DNA from: Novipirellula galeiformis
Lineage (GTDB): Bacteria > Planctomycetota > Planctomycetia > Pirellulales > Pirellulaceae
Length of the DNA stretch: 64,000 nucleotides
NCBI RefSeq assembly: GCF_007860095.1
Contig: NZ_SJPT01000007.1
Location: forward strand, 62,001-126,000
Direction of reading: 5' to 3'
Below, piece by piece: positions 1 to 8,509 of the stretch (position 1 is the stretch's first letter; every line of letters begins with the position of its first letter). The position numbers and the translations under genes are program-made. The notes beneath the pieces are model-generated. The model was not told the DNA's origin, ran no database searches, and worked only from the letters and a program-made list of their open reading frames with translations.

Positions 1-812
1 GCGCCACTTCTTTGCAGCGTGCAGTTGCCGTTGGCGTACCAATGCTGCGTATCGGTCTCAAACGTGGTATTTTTCAGAATCTGTGGCTGGGGCCATGTTC
101 TCAGCGCCGAGTAGTGGATGGTGGTCCCCTGCGCCAGATAATAGTCCATGGCATGCAAAGGGTCCGGCATATCTCGTTGCGTCGAACGCCGCTGAGTCGA
201 TTTTGTATAGGTCGATCCGTTGACGGATTCATACGCTTCGACATTCGCATTGACGATTGAGCTGCCCCCAGCGTCCACATCGTCGTTGGCGCAAACGGTT
301 TGGTCGCTCGTGAGCGTGGCGTCGAAGATTTCGAGGTCGTCGCCGCTGATCATGGAAACCTCCAAACACGATCCCGTGCGAGGCCCGACTTCCAAACGCA
401 CCGAGGTTCGGAACAGCGCATCGGCTTGGCGTCCCGTCCCAGTCAGAATGATGGGGTGGTTGTCACCGATCGTAACATCGTTATCGATGGGATCGATGGC
501 GGAAAGCGAGAAGGAACCGTTTCCGATCGCTTGGTCGCTAACCCAATCCCCGTTGCCCAAATGCGTTCGCCAAAACGAGTCATTTCTAATCTTGAGCATG
601 CCAATCTCGAGTGCCGTTCGGGCATGCACGCGAGCGGCAATGAAGTCGGCACTCTCCTCGGCACTACGCCCTTGCAAACGCATGAGTTGCAGTGAAGCCA
701 AGCCGATCGACGCTACGATTAGCGAAGAAAACAAAACAATCGCAGAAATGCCGCCGCGACGCATTTGTTTGGCGGTTGATCGATGTCGGCAGCTCACCAT
801 ATCGAGTTCCAT
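1..812 (-). CDS. GspK/PilX-like minor pilin, partial (3' end beyond window)
   Basis: The reading frame is open from an ATG at 812 to the left edge, so about 270 residues are visible and the C-terminus is missing. The N-terminus has a short basic stretch (Met-Arg-Arg-Gly-Gly near residues 17-21) followed by one hydrophobic helix that lacks the Glu at mature position 5, as is typical of GspK/PilX minor pilins. The body is Ser/Thr/Asp rich. The last visible part (Phe-Glu-Thr-Asp, then Trp-Tyr-Ala-Asn-Gly-Asn) resembles the start of a carbohydrate-binding-module / galactose-binding fold; this is inferred from a short motif. It is the fourth gene of a leftward minor-pilin operon, 10 bases after the PKD pilin. 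It would sit at the tip of the pseudopilus. The pilin-type N-terminus is fairly sure and the subfamily less so. Confidence 0.7.
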   Translation of the reverse strand, partial: MELDMVSCRHRSTAKQMRRGGISAIVLFSSLIVASIGLASLQLMRLQGRSAEESADFIAARVHARTALEIGMLKIRNDSFWRTHLGNGDWVSDQAIGNGSFSLSAIDPIDNDVTIGDNHPIILTGTGRQADALFRTSVRLEVGPRTGSCLEVSMISGDDLEIFDATLTSDQTVCANDDVDAGGSSIVNANVEAYESVNGSTYTKSTQRRSTQRDMPDPLHAMDYYLAQGTTIHYSALRTWPQPQILKNTTFETDTQHWYANGNCTLQRSG

Positions 813-822
813 GAAATTTGGC

Positions 823-1647
823 TTAGAGGGAAATGACGGCTGTGAGCGCGGAGACTCCGACACCGCCACGGCCGTCATAAACCGTCAAGGTGCACGTGAA
901 ATTTCCCGGCGAGTTGTAACGATGAGTGGTGGTGATGCCCGTCCCTGTGTTGCCATCCCCAAAATCCCACACGTAGGACAGATAATCGCCGTCTTGGTCG
1001 CTCGAAGCATCGGCGGCAAACTCCGTCGTCTCTCCCACGTCACGAGACAGGTCGGGAGAGGTGGCGACCGCGACCGGGGCATGATTGCCGGTCGCATCCG
1101 ATGGCGACGGAATCGTCTCGACCCAGCCGATGCTACGGTAGCTCACGAGCGAGTTGATCACGCGTCCGCTCTTTGCAACGGTGACGCGGATTTTCTTTAG
1201 CCCCGTTCGCACCGCGGCGGTCGCCTCTAGCGTCGCGGGGTCGGCCCAGCTGACATCGACACTACGGGTCCATTGGCTGAAACCAGGAATCGTCATGCCG
1301 TTACGCGACTGGGGCGGCGTACTAACCCAACCGTGAAAATCATCCACATCGTCAAACTGTGATCGATCCCCCGTCGATTCGTTGGGCTCCAAACCAAACG
1401 TCACCGCTTCATCGGTTTCCGGTTCATTGTAGGATTGTAACAGAATCTCATTCATCATCGCCCCCGACAACTGTTGTGCGAGCAAGCGGTCAAGGGTCGC
1501 AGTTTCGCGTCGTTTGGAAGCCCCGATGGTTTGCAACGATCCCACCATCAAGATGCCAACGAGCATGACAGCAATCACCGAATCGAGCAGACCAAATCCG
1601 CTGCAACCGGCGGCGCCCGAGCGAGGAACGTGGCGAGCAATGGTCAT
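823..1647 (-). CDS. GspI/PilV-like minor pilin with C-terminal PKD domain
   Basis: The chosen ATG at 1647 overlaps the stop of the upstream pilin gene by 4 bases (ATGA), giving 274 residues; an in-frame extension to 1716 is less likely. The prepilin leader ends in Ser-Gly, followed by Phe-Gly-Leu-Leu-Asp and a hydrophobic helix. Position +5 is Asp rather than the usual Glu. The middle region matches no family I know. The last 80 or so residues are a PKD domain: they begin Asn-His-Ala-Pro-Val-Ala, contain Val-Trp-Asp-Phe-Gly-Asp-Gly, and end in the Tyr-Asp/Gly-Gly strand pattern. PKD domains are usually extracellular binding or spacer modules, so a role in adhesion or substrate presentation at the filament tip is inferred. 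Confidence 0.85.
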   Translation of the reverse strand: MTIARHVPRSGAAGCSGFGLLDSVIAVMLVGILMVGSLQTIGASKRRETATLDRLLAQQLSGAMMNEILLQSYNEPETDEAVTFGLEPNESTGDRSQFDDVDDFHGWVSTPPQSRNGMTIPGFSQWTRSVDVSWADPATLEATAAVRTGLKKIRVTVAKSGRVINSLVSYRSIGWVETIPSPSDATGNHAPVAVATSPDLSRDVGETTEFAADASSDQDGDYLSYVWDFGDGNTGTGITTTHRYNSPGNFTCTLTVYDGRGGVGVSALTAVISL

Positions 1648-3323
1648 GGCTGCGGCTCCATCACCCGGATGCGAGCGTACGAAAACTCGGAAGTGCTGGT
1701 ATCGGTTCCCAAACAAGCCGAACGATTGGAATCGCTCGATTGGAACGGACTCAACGCGAACGTTCCATATTGGATGTCATTCACACTTAGGCTAACACTC
1801 GAAGTGGCGGGTTCGATAATCAAGTGCAAGAGCACCGGTTGGTTCGGTAGCCCCGTAACACTGATCAAACGGCGAGTGGTCGCATCGTTGGATTTAGTCA
1901 CCAACGTCAATGCTTGGCTGCCATCGGTTTGCTTCTGCAGGTAGGCTCGAACCGGAGCACAGGTGGATCCCGATCGCAGCGCATTGATTTTGAACGTGGC
2001 TCCATTACCGCCCACGCTCGTATTCTGGAATTTCACATCGACTACCGTGGTCGTGTCAAAGTCACAATTGGGGGTGGTATTCAACTGAGTCCCGCTGGTT
2101 CGCCACACTTCATTGACGAGCGAGTCCTGATCGAAGGTCCCTCCGCCATCGACGGACCAGTCGCCGCTCCCATCTCCATTGACATCCATGCGGGTTGGAT
2201 TTTGCAAGAATTTCGTGACCCATTGATTCGCCAGTAGCTCGGGATGGTTCAGACAAGCGAGCGTCCACTGTAGCGTCGGCGTGTTGGCCTTCATCTGCAG
2301 CGTGACGTCCATCGAGGTCAAATAGGTGCTATTCACCGCTTGGCTGCCGCTAGAGCGAGTGAGTTTGCCGTACATGCGAGAGACCAAGGATTTGCTATTG
2401 TGGTAAGACCACGATGCGCCTGCGTTGTCGGTCTTGACCATTCCCGATGCCGCATTTGTGCTTTCGACGGTCAACGATTTCGAGGTGGTTCCATGCTCGA
2501 GCACTAAACAAATCGAACCGTCCGACGCGATCGGTTGAATATCCGAAAAATCAAACGAAGGCCACGAATAGTAACTCGGCAAGAGAAGGTTATATAAAGA
2601 ATGCTGCTCGATGACGGTGCTCTGAGGCGTTAGGTTGATCGTCGCAGGACGCATTTGGACCGTAGTTCTGCTGAACAACGAGGTCCGCTTGGCCCTAAAT
2701 TCGACTCGCGTCGGGCGCCAAGCATAAGCCCCCGCAGGCAACGTCATTGTGAAATGCTGGCCCACCCAGTCCGAGGATTCAATGTCGTTGTCATCGAGCC
2801 CGCTGGTTCCCGAGTAGTCGAGCAACAACGACTCCGAAGCGTCTTCCACCCCCACCGTCGGATAAGTCTCCGACACGCTCTTAAAGCTCGGTGTCAAATT
2901 GAATAGCTCGACCGCGTCAGCAATGGTCAGTGGCGCCGCGTCATTGTATTGTCGTGTCAGCGGTCCGCCGGGCGTTCCGGTCCAGGCGTAGCGAATTCGC
3001 TCCGCCAAACCGTCGCCGTTGCGGTCGGGCACCGTGAACCCAATCGTCGTAGCGGAACGCTCCGTAATATAAACCGCCGTTTCGAGTTCCGTGGTCAATT
3101 GATCGGCAATGCGAGTGCCACGCAGCGCCGAAGCAGTGCTGCCTTGCGAATCCGGCATGCTGCGAATCGCAATCGCTAAACTCGCGTGTAGCCCGGCGAT
3201 AAGAAGCGTAGAAACGGCCAACGCGACCACCAACTCCAATAACAGCATGCCGTGGCGCGGCGAGCGCGGTCTGCAGCACGAAGCGGTTGAGCACGAACCG
3301 GTTGTAACGGAAGGCAACGTCAT
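1644..3323 (-). CDS. GspJ-like minor pilin with large C-terminal domain
   Basis: This 559-residue protein starts with a 25-residue basic/Cys-rich leader ending Arg-His-Gly, then Met-Leu-Leu-Leu-Glu and a hydrophobic helix, which is a class III prepilin signal with Glu at +5. GspJ proteins are normally about 200 residues, so this one is far longer. Residues 100-230 resemble the GspJ body. The C-terminal part from about residue 390 is beta-rich, with a string of short hydrophobic strands reminiscent of LamG/concanavalin-like domains; that assignment is weak. It is translationally coupled to both neighbours by 4-base ATGA overlaps. It is probably a pseudopilus tip component processed by a prepilin peptidase encoded elsewhere. 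Confidence 0.8.
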   Translation of the reverse strand: MTLPSVTTGSCSTASCCRPRSPRHGMLLLELVVALAVSTLLIAGLHASLAIAIRSMPDSQGSTASALRGTRIADQLTTELETAVYITERSATTIGFTVPDRNGDGLAERIRYAWTGTPGGPLTRQYNDAAPLTIADAVELFNLTPSFKSVSETYPTVGVEDASESLLLDYSGTSGLDDNDIESSDWVGQHFTMTLPAGAYAWRPTRVEFRAKRTSLFSRTTVQMRPATINLTPQSTVIEQHSLYNLLLPSYYSWPSFDFSDIQPIASDGSICLVLEHGTTSKSLTVESTNAASGMVKTDNAGASWSYHNSKSLVSRMYGKLTRSSGSQAVNSTYLTSMDVTLQMKANTPTLQWTLACLNHPELLANQWVTKFLQNPTRMDVNGDGSGDWSVDGGGTFDQDSLVNEVWRTSGTQLNTTPNCDFDTTTVVDVKFQNTSVGGNGATFKINALRSGSTCAPVRAYLQKQTDGSQALTLVTKSNDATTRRLISVTGLPNQPVLLHLIIEPATSSVSLSVNDIQYGTFALSPFQSSDSNRSACLGTDTSTSEFSYARIRVMEPQP

Positions 3324-3850
3324 TGAATCACCGCCGTTCCGGAGATCGCATCCACCGTAATCGTCCGTTCCAAATTGCCTGAGGCGACGATGATATTGCC
3401 ACCCTTGTCTGGGATGCCAAATCCATCAAACGTGATCGTCTGGGTCCCCGTGCCTCCCCAAACGGAGATCAACGACGACTTATAGGGTGCCTCGCTTAAT
3501 GTCACCACATAGTCACCCGAGGGACGTTCAAGCGGCTTCACATCTCCGAGGGTGTATTGTCCGCGGCTCACATCAAACGTGACGGTCTTGGTGGTACTCG
3601 AACGAAACGCCGTCAATTGGGCGCGTTTCAGATCCGCCACCAACCGGTTGGCCGCATTCGCGACGCGATACCGTTGCAGCGAAGCGACCCAACGCGGGGC
3701 CGCAACCGCGACCATGATCGACAGGATCACCATCACGATCGTCACCTCGATCAGCGAAAACCCGGGGCGCATCCGCCCCCCACCGCGCCCACCGCAGCAA
3801 ACCGGACCGCTCGACAAACGTGATGCTGCCGTACGATTCACAGCCCTCAT
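3320..3850 (-). CDS. GspH/FimT-like pseudopilin
   Basis: First gene of the leftward pilin operon, 176 residues from the ATG at 3850. A TTG at 3934 is in frame but would add a long basic tail. The leader is long and ends Arg-Pro-Gly before Phe-Ser-Leu-Ile-Glu-Val, so the cleavage Gly, Phe +1 and Glu +5 are all present. A hydrophobic helix with the Ala-Ala-Pro kink follows. The body has the beta-rich FimT/GspH layout, including a Phe-Asp-Gly-Phe-Gly motif near the C-terminus. It is likely a minor pseudopilin of the type II secretion or type IV filament built by the genes to the right. Its stop overlaps the next start by 4 bases. Confidence 0.85.
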   Translation of the reverse strand: MRAVNRTAASRLSSGPVCCGGRGGGRMRPGFSLIEVTIVMVILSIMVAVAAPRWVASLQRYRVANAANRLVADLKRAQLTAFRSSTTKTVTFDVSRGQYTLGDVKPLERPSGDYVVTLSEAPYKSSLISVWGGTGTQTITFDGFGIPDKGGNIIVASGNLERTITVDAISGTAVIQ

Positions 3851-4066
3851 CGAATTGCCTAGCGAAACAGAGAAAACGGACCTAACGACACCAATAAACC
3901 AGGCAACTCTAGCTCGCAATTGACGAACCCGCAAAAAGCTAGCAATGGCTAAGCGGGGAAAGGAGAAACGATTCTTCCGGTTTTTCTGGTCACGCCGGCA
4001 ATAAGGGTCGATAAGCGTTGTAGCGATGATTCCTGATGTTTAACTTTGACGGGCTAAGAACCGCAA
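3851..4066. promoter_or_regulatory. Divergent intergenic region between pilin operon and secretin
   Basis: The 216 bases between the gspH-like start (leftward) and the secretin start (rightward) must hold promoters for both units. I could not pick out convincing -35/-10 boxes by eye. No gene is seen here. Confidence 0.4.
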
Positions 4067-5824
4067 ATGACCTTGCCGACGTTGCAAAATTCGAACTCCG
4101 GCATCTTCGGTTATCGTGGATTGGGTCACGCACTGGCGATCGTCCTGCTGATCGGAATGGGGGGAGCGAACCCTCCAGCCTTCTCCGCGCCCATTCCCGA
4201 GCAAATCCAGCTTAGCGACAAACCATCATCGGATGAGCCTACTGCGGCCAACCCCAGATTGGCTCCGCCGCAGGTCCAAAGGCAACTCGGTGCTGTGCCC
4301 GCGCCGGGGCGCCCTTCGATCGTCTGGCCGCCCCCCTCCTCCGCCTCATCCCATGGCGTTGGCGTGAATCCACCCTCGCAGGATGATGGAGCCTTGTACT
4401 CGTCGGCGAAAAACCATCGCATCTCTTGCAGCATCAAAGATGCCACCGTTGATAGCGTGCTGAATTTGATCGCCGAGCAACAGGGGCTCAATGTGATTAC
4501 CAGCGGGGATGTCAGCCAGCGAATCACAGTGAAATTGACCGACGTGACGCTCTCCGATGCGCTCAATTCCATCTTGCCCGCCAACGGTCTGACCTGGACC
4601 CAGCAGAAGAACATCATCGTGGTCTCCAATATCATGGGAGAGAACAAGGGACCGGCAAGTCTTCAGGGACGTGAAATGCGGGTCTTTTCGCTGGACTACA
4701 TCTCCGCCGAGGATGTGCAGAAAGTGGTCTCGGGGATGCTCTCTCCCGTCGGACAAGTGTTCGTCAATCAAGCCCTGACCTCCGATCAACGCCGAACCGA
4801 AGAGCAGTTGGTGGTGGAGGATTTGCCGATGTACTTGTGGCGAGTCGAGGAATACATCGCTCAGGTCGATCGTGCCCCACGCCAAGTGTTGGTCGAAGCC
4901 CATGTGTTACAAGTGGAACTCAGCGATGATGCCCGACACGGCATCGATTTGAATAATACGCTACGCATCGCCGGTTCGCCGATCACGTTGGAAGCGAAAA
5001 ATTTCACTTCCGGAGAAACGCCCGCTGGATTGCTTAGTGTCAAGGGACACGATCTCAACGGCGTGCTCGAAGCGATCAAGAGCACGACCGATTCGAAGAC
5101 GCTGGCCTCGCCTAAGGTGGCAGTGCTCAACGGGCAAGAGGCACGCATTCAAGTGGGAGGGCAAATCGGCTATCGGCTCACCACCACGACTCAAACCAGC
5201 ACGATGGAAAGCGTCAACTTTCTCGATGTCGGCGTCATTCTTCAGGTGACACCGACGATTACCGCAGAAGGTCAAATTGTGATGCAGGTGCGTCCCGAGG
5301 TTTCCACCGGTCGAATCAATACCACCACCAATTTGCCCGAAAGCGAGACCACTCAATTAGAAACTCGCATCATGCTCGCGGATGGCGAGGCGATGTTGAT
5401 TGGCGGATTGATCAAAGAAACCAACGTCAACACGCAAAGCCGGGTCCCGTGGTTAGGCGACTTGTGGTTGATTGGCAAACTGTTCCAACGCCACGATCGG
5501 CAACACAAACGAAGTGAAATCATAATCGCGCTACTGCCACGGATCTTGCCCGACGTACCGGGTTGTCGCAGTTTGCATCCCAGTCAGGTGGATCAGGCGA
5601 TCACGCCGTTGTTCTATGAAGGCTTGCAGCCTGTTGACCGCCGCATGTGGGAGCCCGAACTACCCGATACCGACAACCAACGACGCCGATCGAGTTCGGC
5701 GTCACCCCATCAAGCGACATTGCCGGCCATGCCCGCCAGACGGCTTCGCGTCGACCAGTCCGCGGAGGCCGTCATCGTCGAAGATTATTCGGTGCTCGAC
5801 GAATCTTATTCCGCTTCGCGTTAG
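4067..5824 (+). CDS. Secretin (GspD/PilQ family outer-membrane channel)
   Basis: This 585-residue protein forms the multimeric outer-membrane gate. A signal peptide spans residues 1-41 (hydrophobic 20-35, cleavage near Ala-Phe-Ser-Ala), followed by a Pro/Ser-rich linker to about 110. An STN/N0-like domain lies at 115-190 (Ala-Thr-Val-Asp-Ser-Val-Leu-Asn-Leu-Ile) and an N1-like domain at 200-270. The secretin core at about 270-495 includes Val-Pro-Trp-Leu-Gly-Asp and ends with Ile-Ile-Ala-Leu-Leu-Pro-Arg-Ile. A 90-residue polar tail follows the core. It is shorter than classical GspD and has only two N-domains, closer to planctomycete PilQ-type secretins. It diverges from the minor-pilin operon and partners the inner-membrane machine at 7980-16562. 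Confidence 0.92.
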   Translation: MTLPTLQNSNSGIFGYRGLGHALAIVLLIGMGGANPPAFSAPIPEQIQLSDKPSSDEPTAANPRLAPPQVQRQLGAVPAPGRPSIVWPPPSSASSHGVGVNPPSQDDGALYSSAKNHRISCSIKDATVDSVLNLIAEQQGLNVITSGDVSQRITVKLTDVTLSDALNSILPANGLTWTQQKNIIVVSNIMGENKGPASLQGREMRVFSLDYISAEDVQKVVSGMLSPVGQVFVNQALTSDQRRTEEQLVVEDLPMYLWRVEEYIAQVDRAPRQVLVEAHVLQVELSDDARHGIDLNNTLRIAGSPITLEAKNFTSGETPAGLLSVKGHDLNGVLEAIKSTTDSKTLASPKVAVLNGQEARIQVGGQIGYRLTTTTQTSTMESVNFLDVGVILQVTPTITAEGQIVMQVRPEVSTGRINTTTNLPESETTQLETRIMLADGEAMLIGGLIKETNVNTQSRVPWLGDLWLIGKLFQRHDRQHKRSEIIIALLPRILPDVPGCRSLHPSQVDQAITPLFYEGLQPVDRRMWEPELPDTDNQRRRSSSASPHQATLPAMPARRLRVDQSAEAVIVEDYSVLDESYSASR

Positions 5825-5896
5825 TCATCGACGCCTCGATCCCCCAACCACCCCTAAAACGCAGTAGTGGATTTCTAGAACGGAGTAAACGCAACC

Positions 5897-6067
5897 ATGC
5901 CCAACGATCCTGACGTTCCCGAGGAACTCTTGCATCTGCTGGAGAAACGGGACGCTCCCGAACGCCGCAAGCAAGATCGCCGCAAACAAGAGGTGACGCT
6001 GCCAAAATCACTCGAACGTCGCAGTTCCAAGCGACGGATAAGATTGCGGCGAAAAAAAGAGTCTTAG
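5897..6067 (+). CDS. Small basic hypothetical protein, 56 aa
   Basis: An ATG at 5897, preceded by GGAG about 11 bases upstream, opens a 56-codon frame ending at a TAG. The product starts with an acidic segment (Pro-Asp-Val-Pro-Glu-Glu-Leu-Leu) and then becomes extremely rich in Arg and Lys, ending in Arg-Arg-Lys-Lys-Glu-Ser. It follows the secretin gene by 72 bases on the same strand, so it may be co-transcribed. No family is recognised. The charge pattern could suit nucleic-acid or phospholipid contact, but that is only a guess. A chance frame cannot be excluded. Confidence 0.5.
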   Translation: MPNDPDVPEELLHLLEKRDAPERRKQDRRKQEVTLPKSLERRSSKRRIRLRRKKES

Positions 6068-6093
6068 GCCGGCGCATCGGATCGTCATGCAAG

Positions 6094-7758
6094 CTATTGA
6101 CTGAACGTCGAGTTGACGGCGAATCCAATCTCATCCCATGGTGAGAAACCGGTCATACATGCGGCATCCAAAGGAGCATCGGGATGCTCTCGATTGAATT
6201 GACACACGTCATTGATTTCTTCAGCACAATGCATAAACGCCTCAATGATGCGTGCGTCCCATTGTTGTCCTGAACCTGCCTGCAAAATCGCCGTCGCTTT
6301 TTCTCGCGGCATTCCCGTGCGATAGGGTCGATTGCTAGTCATCGCGTCATAGGCATCGGCTACAGCCAAAATCCTACCCATCAAAGGAATCTCCTCGCCC
6401 GCTAATCCATGAGGGTAACCGCTGCCATCAAAGGATTCATGGTGATGTAAGACACCGGGAAGCGCGAAGTGCAATTGCTTTAAATGCTGCAGTATCGAGA
6501 CGCCGATCTCGGGGTGCAGTTTGACTTGGGCAAACTCCTCATCGGTTAATCGCCCTGGCTTGCTAAGCACGGCGTCGGGCAGACCAATTTTGCCGATATC
6601 ATGCAGCAGCCCTGCCATATAGACATGGTGCTCTTCCTGTTTGGGTAGTCCTAATTGCCGCGTCAGCACTCGTGCCATCGCCGCCACGCGATCGCTGTGC
6701 CCACGGGTGTAGGGATCCTTTGCGTCGATCGAATTGATCATCGCGCGGATCACTCCGACCACGAGATCTTCGATCTCGCGAAAGGACTGTAGGTTGCTGG
6801 CGTGTGCGGCGAGGTTGACGCCGGCGGATTGCAACAATCCAGCTTCAAACGTGCCAAATTCACGCAACCCCAACGCGGTGTCGCCCAAGGCATCCGACGT
6901 CGGCTCATCACGGGCGAGCTTATTCACCATCACCAGCCAACCGAAACGCTGCGAATTGATGGCGATCGGAACTAGGACGCAACTCTGGATTCCCTCGAGT
7001 CGCTGGCCACCTTGGTCCATGGGAATGGAATTGCGAACCAGCGGATGCTCCATGGCATGGACGCCAAATTGGCTTACCAACGTTGCCATCGACGCGTCAC
7101 TCACCCCCGTGACCCCAGCGCGGAATGCCAGCGCATCACTCCCGGAATGCGCATCCGTAAGAAACAGAAAAATCGCTTCGACCTGCAGAACGTCGCACAG
7201 GGGTGGCAGAATCTCGGTCGCGATGTGGGTCAAGTCGTTGTGCGGATGCCACAATTCGGGCATCTCCGCGAGCGAGCGCAGCCAGGACAGCTCTTCGAAG
7301 TCTTGGGTCACTTGGGACGCGTATTCGTTGAGTTGTTCGGCACACAAATCAAGCCGTTGCTGCTGATCAAAATTTTCAATCAAGGTTTGCGCCAAGGGGA
7401 TCGCCAACCCCGCATCCGCGGCGGCAATCGTTCCTACCAGCGCCAGCTCCGTTTTGTGATGGCAGAGGGGGATCACGAAAATCGTGTTTTCCCCGCAAAT
7501 CGGCTGTAGATGAAGTTCTCTCGCCGCCAACACCTCTGACAACGAGAAACCATCGGGGAGCTTAGGAGTCGGGCAACGCACCCCATCGGAGGTGATTGCC
7601 GGTGTCGTCCCCAGCGGGGTCCCGTCGTGGGTGACCAAATGGAACGGCGTCTGGAAATGTCGCTCTAGAAGCGTCGCGATTTCCCTTGCTCGATGGGTCT
7701 GTCTGCGGTCGAGAGCGGGTGTGCCATGGAGCGGGCGGGGATCAATGATTTCGGACAT
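6094..7758 (-). CDS. GAF + HD-GYP domain protein (putative c-di-GMP phosphodiesterase)
   Basis: From the ATG at 7758 (GGGAG about 8 bases upstream; another start lies five codons earlier) the protein has 554 residues. The N-terminal 150 residues are of unknown type, a GAF-like domain spans roughly 170-320, and an HD-GYP domain spans about 330-520. The latter has Gly-His-Ser-Asp-Arg, the catalytic His-Asp-Ile-Gly-Lys-Ile-Gly, and the signature His-His-His-Glu-Ser-Phe-Asp-Gly-Ser-Gly-Tyr-Pro. HD-GYP proteins hydrolyse cyclic di-GMP to pGpG or GMP. It lies antisense between two parts of the secretion/pilus locus and converges on the small protein at 5897. It probably adjusts pilus or secretion output through c-di-GMP; that link is inferred from position only. 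Confidence 0.9.
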   Translation of the reverse strand: MSEIIDPRPLHGTPALDRRQTHRAREIATLLERHFQTPFHLVTHDGTPLGTTPAITSDGVRCPTPKLPDGFSLSEVLAARELHLQPICGENTIFVIPLCHHKTELALVGTIAAADAGLAIPLAQTLIENFDQQQRLDLCAEQLNEYASQVTQDFEELSWLRSLAEMPELWHPHNDLTHIATEILPPLCDVLQVEAIFLFLTDAHSGSDALAFRAGVTGVSDASMATLVSQFGVHAMEHPLVRNSIPMDQGGQRLEGIQSCVLVPIAINSQRFGWLVMVNKLARDEPTSDALGDTALGLREFGTFEAGLLQSAGVNLAAHASNLQSFREIEDLVVGVIRAMINSIDAKDPYTRGHSDRVAAMARVLTRQLGLPKQEEHHVYMAGLLHDIGKIGLPDAVLSKPGRLTDEEFAQVKLHPEIGVSILQHLKQLHFALPGVLHHHESFDGSGYPHGLAGEEIPLMGRILAVADAYDAMTSNRPYRTGMPREKATAILQAGSGQQWDARIIEAFMHCAEEINDVCQFNREHPDAPLDAACMTGFSPWDEIGFAVNSTFSQ

Positions 7759-7979
7759 GAGCAACACTCCCAACGGTTGGATGCGTGCGGGTGAATTCGA
7801 CGATCGACATCCCGCGATAGCGCAAGGTTAGCCCGCACTTTCAACATGAACCGGGAAATTTGCCTGTGAAATATTTACTCGACTTTCGTTGCAATCCTTA
7901 AACACGTCCTATGTTTCAAGAGTAAGCCGGGGCAAACGGTCATTCGGCATTTCAATCATATTCGCAGGGGTAGTTTAAA

Positions 7980-8390
7980 GTGTTCAAGAAACGAGATTCA
8001 GTACGAAAGGGTTTTACGCTGGTCGAGTTGGTCGTCGTGGTTCTAATCCTTGGAATCTTGGCAGCGGTGGCCGCGCCTCGCATGTTCGATACCGCCGGTA
8101 ATGCGCGTGAAAACGGAACGCGACAATCACTTGTCGTTGTTCGCAATGCGATTGATTTGTATCGCGCCGAAAACACCGATTACCCTGCTGCGGCAACCTT
8201 GGCGACGCTTCTAAAGCCCTATTTGCAGGGAGCCTTTCCCCAGGCGCAGGTGGGAACCAACCAAGATGCCGTCGTGATTTCGACTAGTGATAGCCCGATT
8301 ACCGAGGTGAGTGGTTCGGGAGGCTGGATCTACAACGAAGACACCGGCGAATTCTGTGTCAATGATGCGGCATACATTACCAAATGGTAG
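7980..8390 (+). CDS. gspG: Major pseudopilin GspG (type II secretion)
   Basis: The GTG start at 7980 with AGGGG about 10 bases upstream gives 136 residues. An 11-residue leader (Met-Phe-Lys-Lys-Arg to Lys-Gly) precedes Phe-Thr-Leu-Val-Glu-Leu and the hydrophobic helix with Ala-Ala-Val-Ala-Ala-Pro, so cleavage Gly, Phe +1 and Glu +5 are present. The short globular domain with a C-terminal Gly-Gly-Trp-Ile-Tyr-Asn and Asp-Thr-Gly-Glu-Phe fits GspG and the related type II major pseudopilins. It heads the long operon to 16562 and is followed by a hairpin (8402-8424) that could let it be made in excess. A weak TTGCAA/TATGTT pair at 7889 and 7910 is a possible promoter, with a spacer of only 15 bases. 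Confidence 0.92.
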   Translation: MFKKRDSVRKGFTLVELVVVVLILGILAAVAAPRMFDTAGNARENGTRQSLVVVRNAIDLYRAENTDYPAAATLATLLKPYLQGAFPQAQVGTNQDAVVISTSDSPITEVSGSGGWIYNEDTGEFCVNDAAYITKW

Positions 8391-8401
8391 GTAGGGGCAA
8401 T

Positions 8402-8424
8402 GAATCGCCGAATTCCGGCGATTC
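8402..8424 (+). terminator. Hairpin after gspG, possible attenuator
   Basis: A perfect 9-bp inverted repeat (8402-8410 and 8416-8424) with a 5-base loop lies 11 bases after the gspG stop. No strong U-tract follows immediately, so partial termination or mRNA 3'-end protection is more likely than full termination. This would explain how one operon gives much pilin and little machinery. Confidence 0.5.
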
Positions 8425-8509
8425 CACCCTTGATTTAATAAAACGATTCAGCGATTGCATTCACCGATTTCGGCTCGTTGAACGCGGTCTTTCTTTTCAG
8501 GCCATTTGA

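Noticed and set aside
220-1200. Long rightward open frame (326 codons) over the minor-pilin genes
   Set aside because: It is antisense to the gspK-like and PKD-pilin genes, which have clear domains and coupled starts; its own product has no recognisable pattern.
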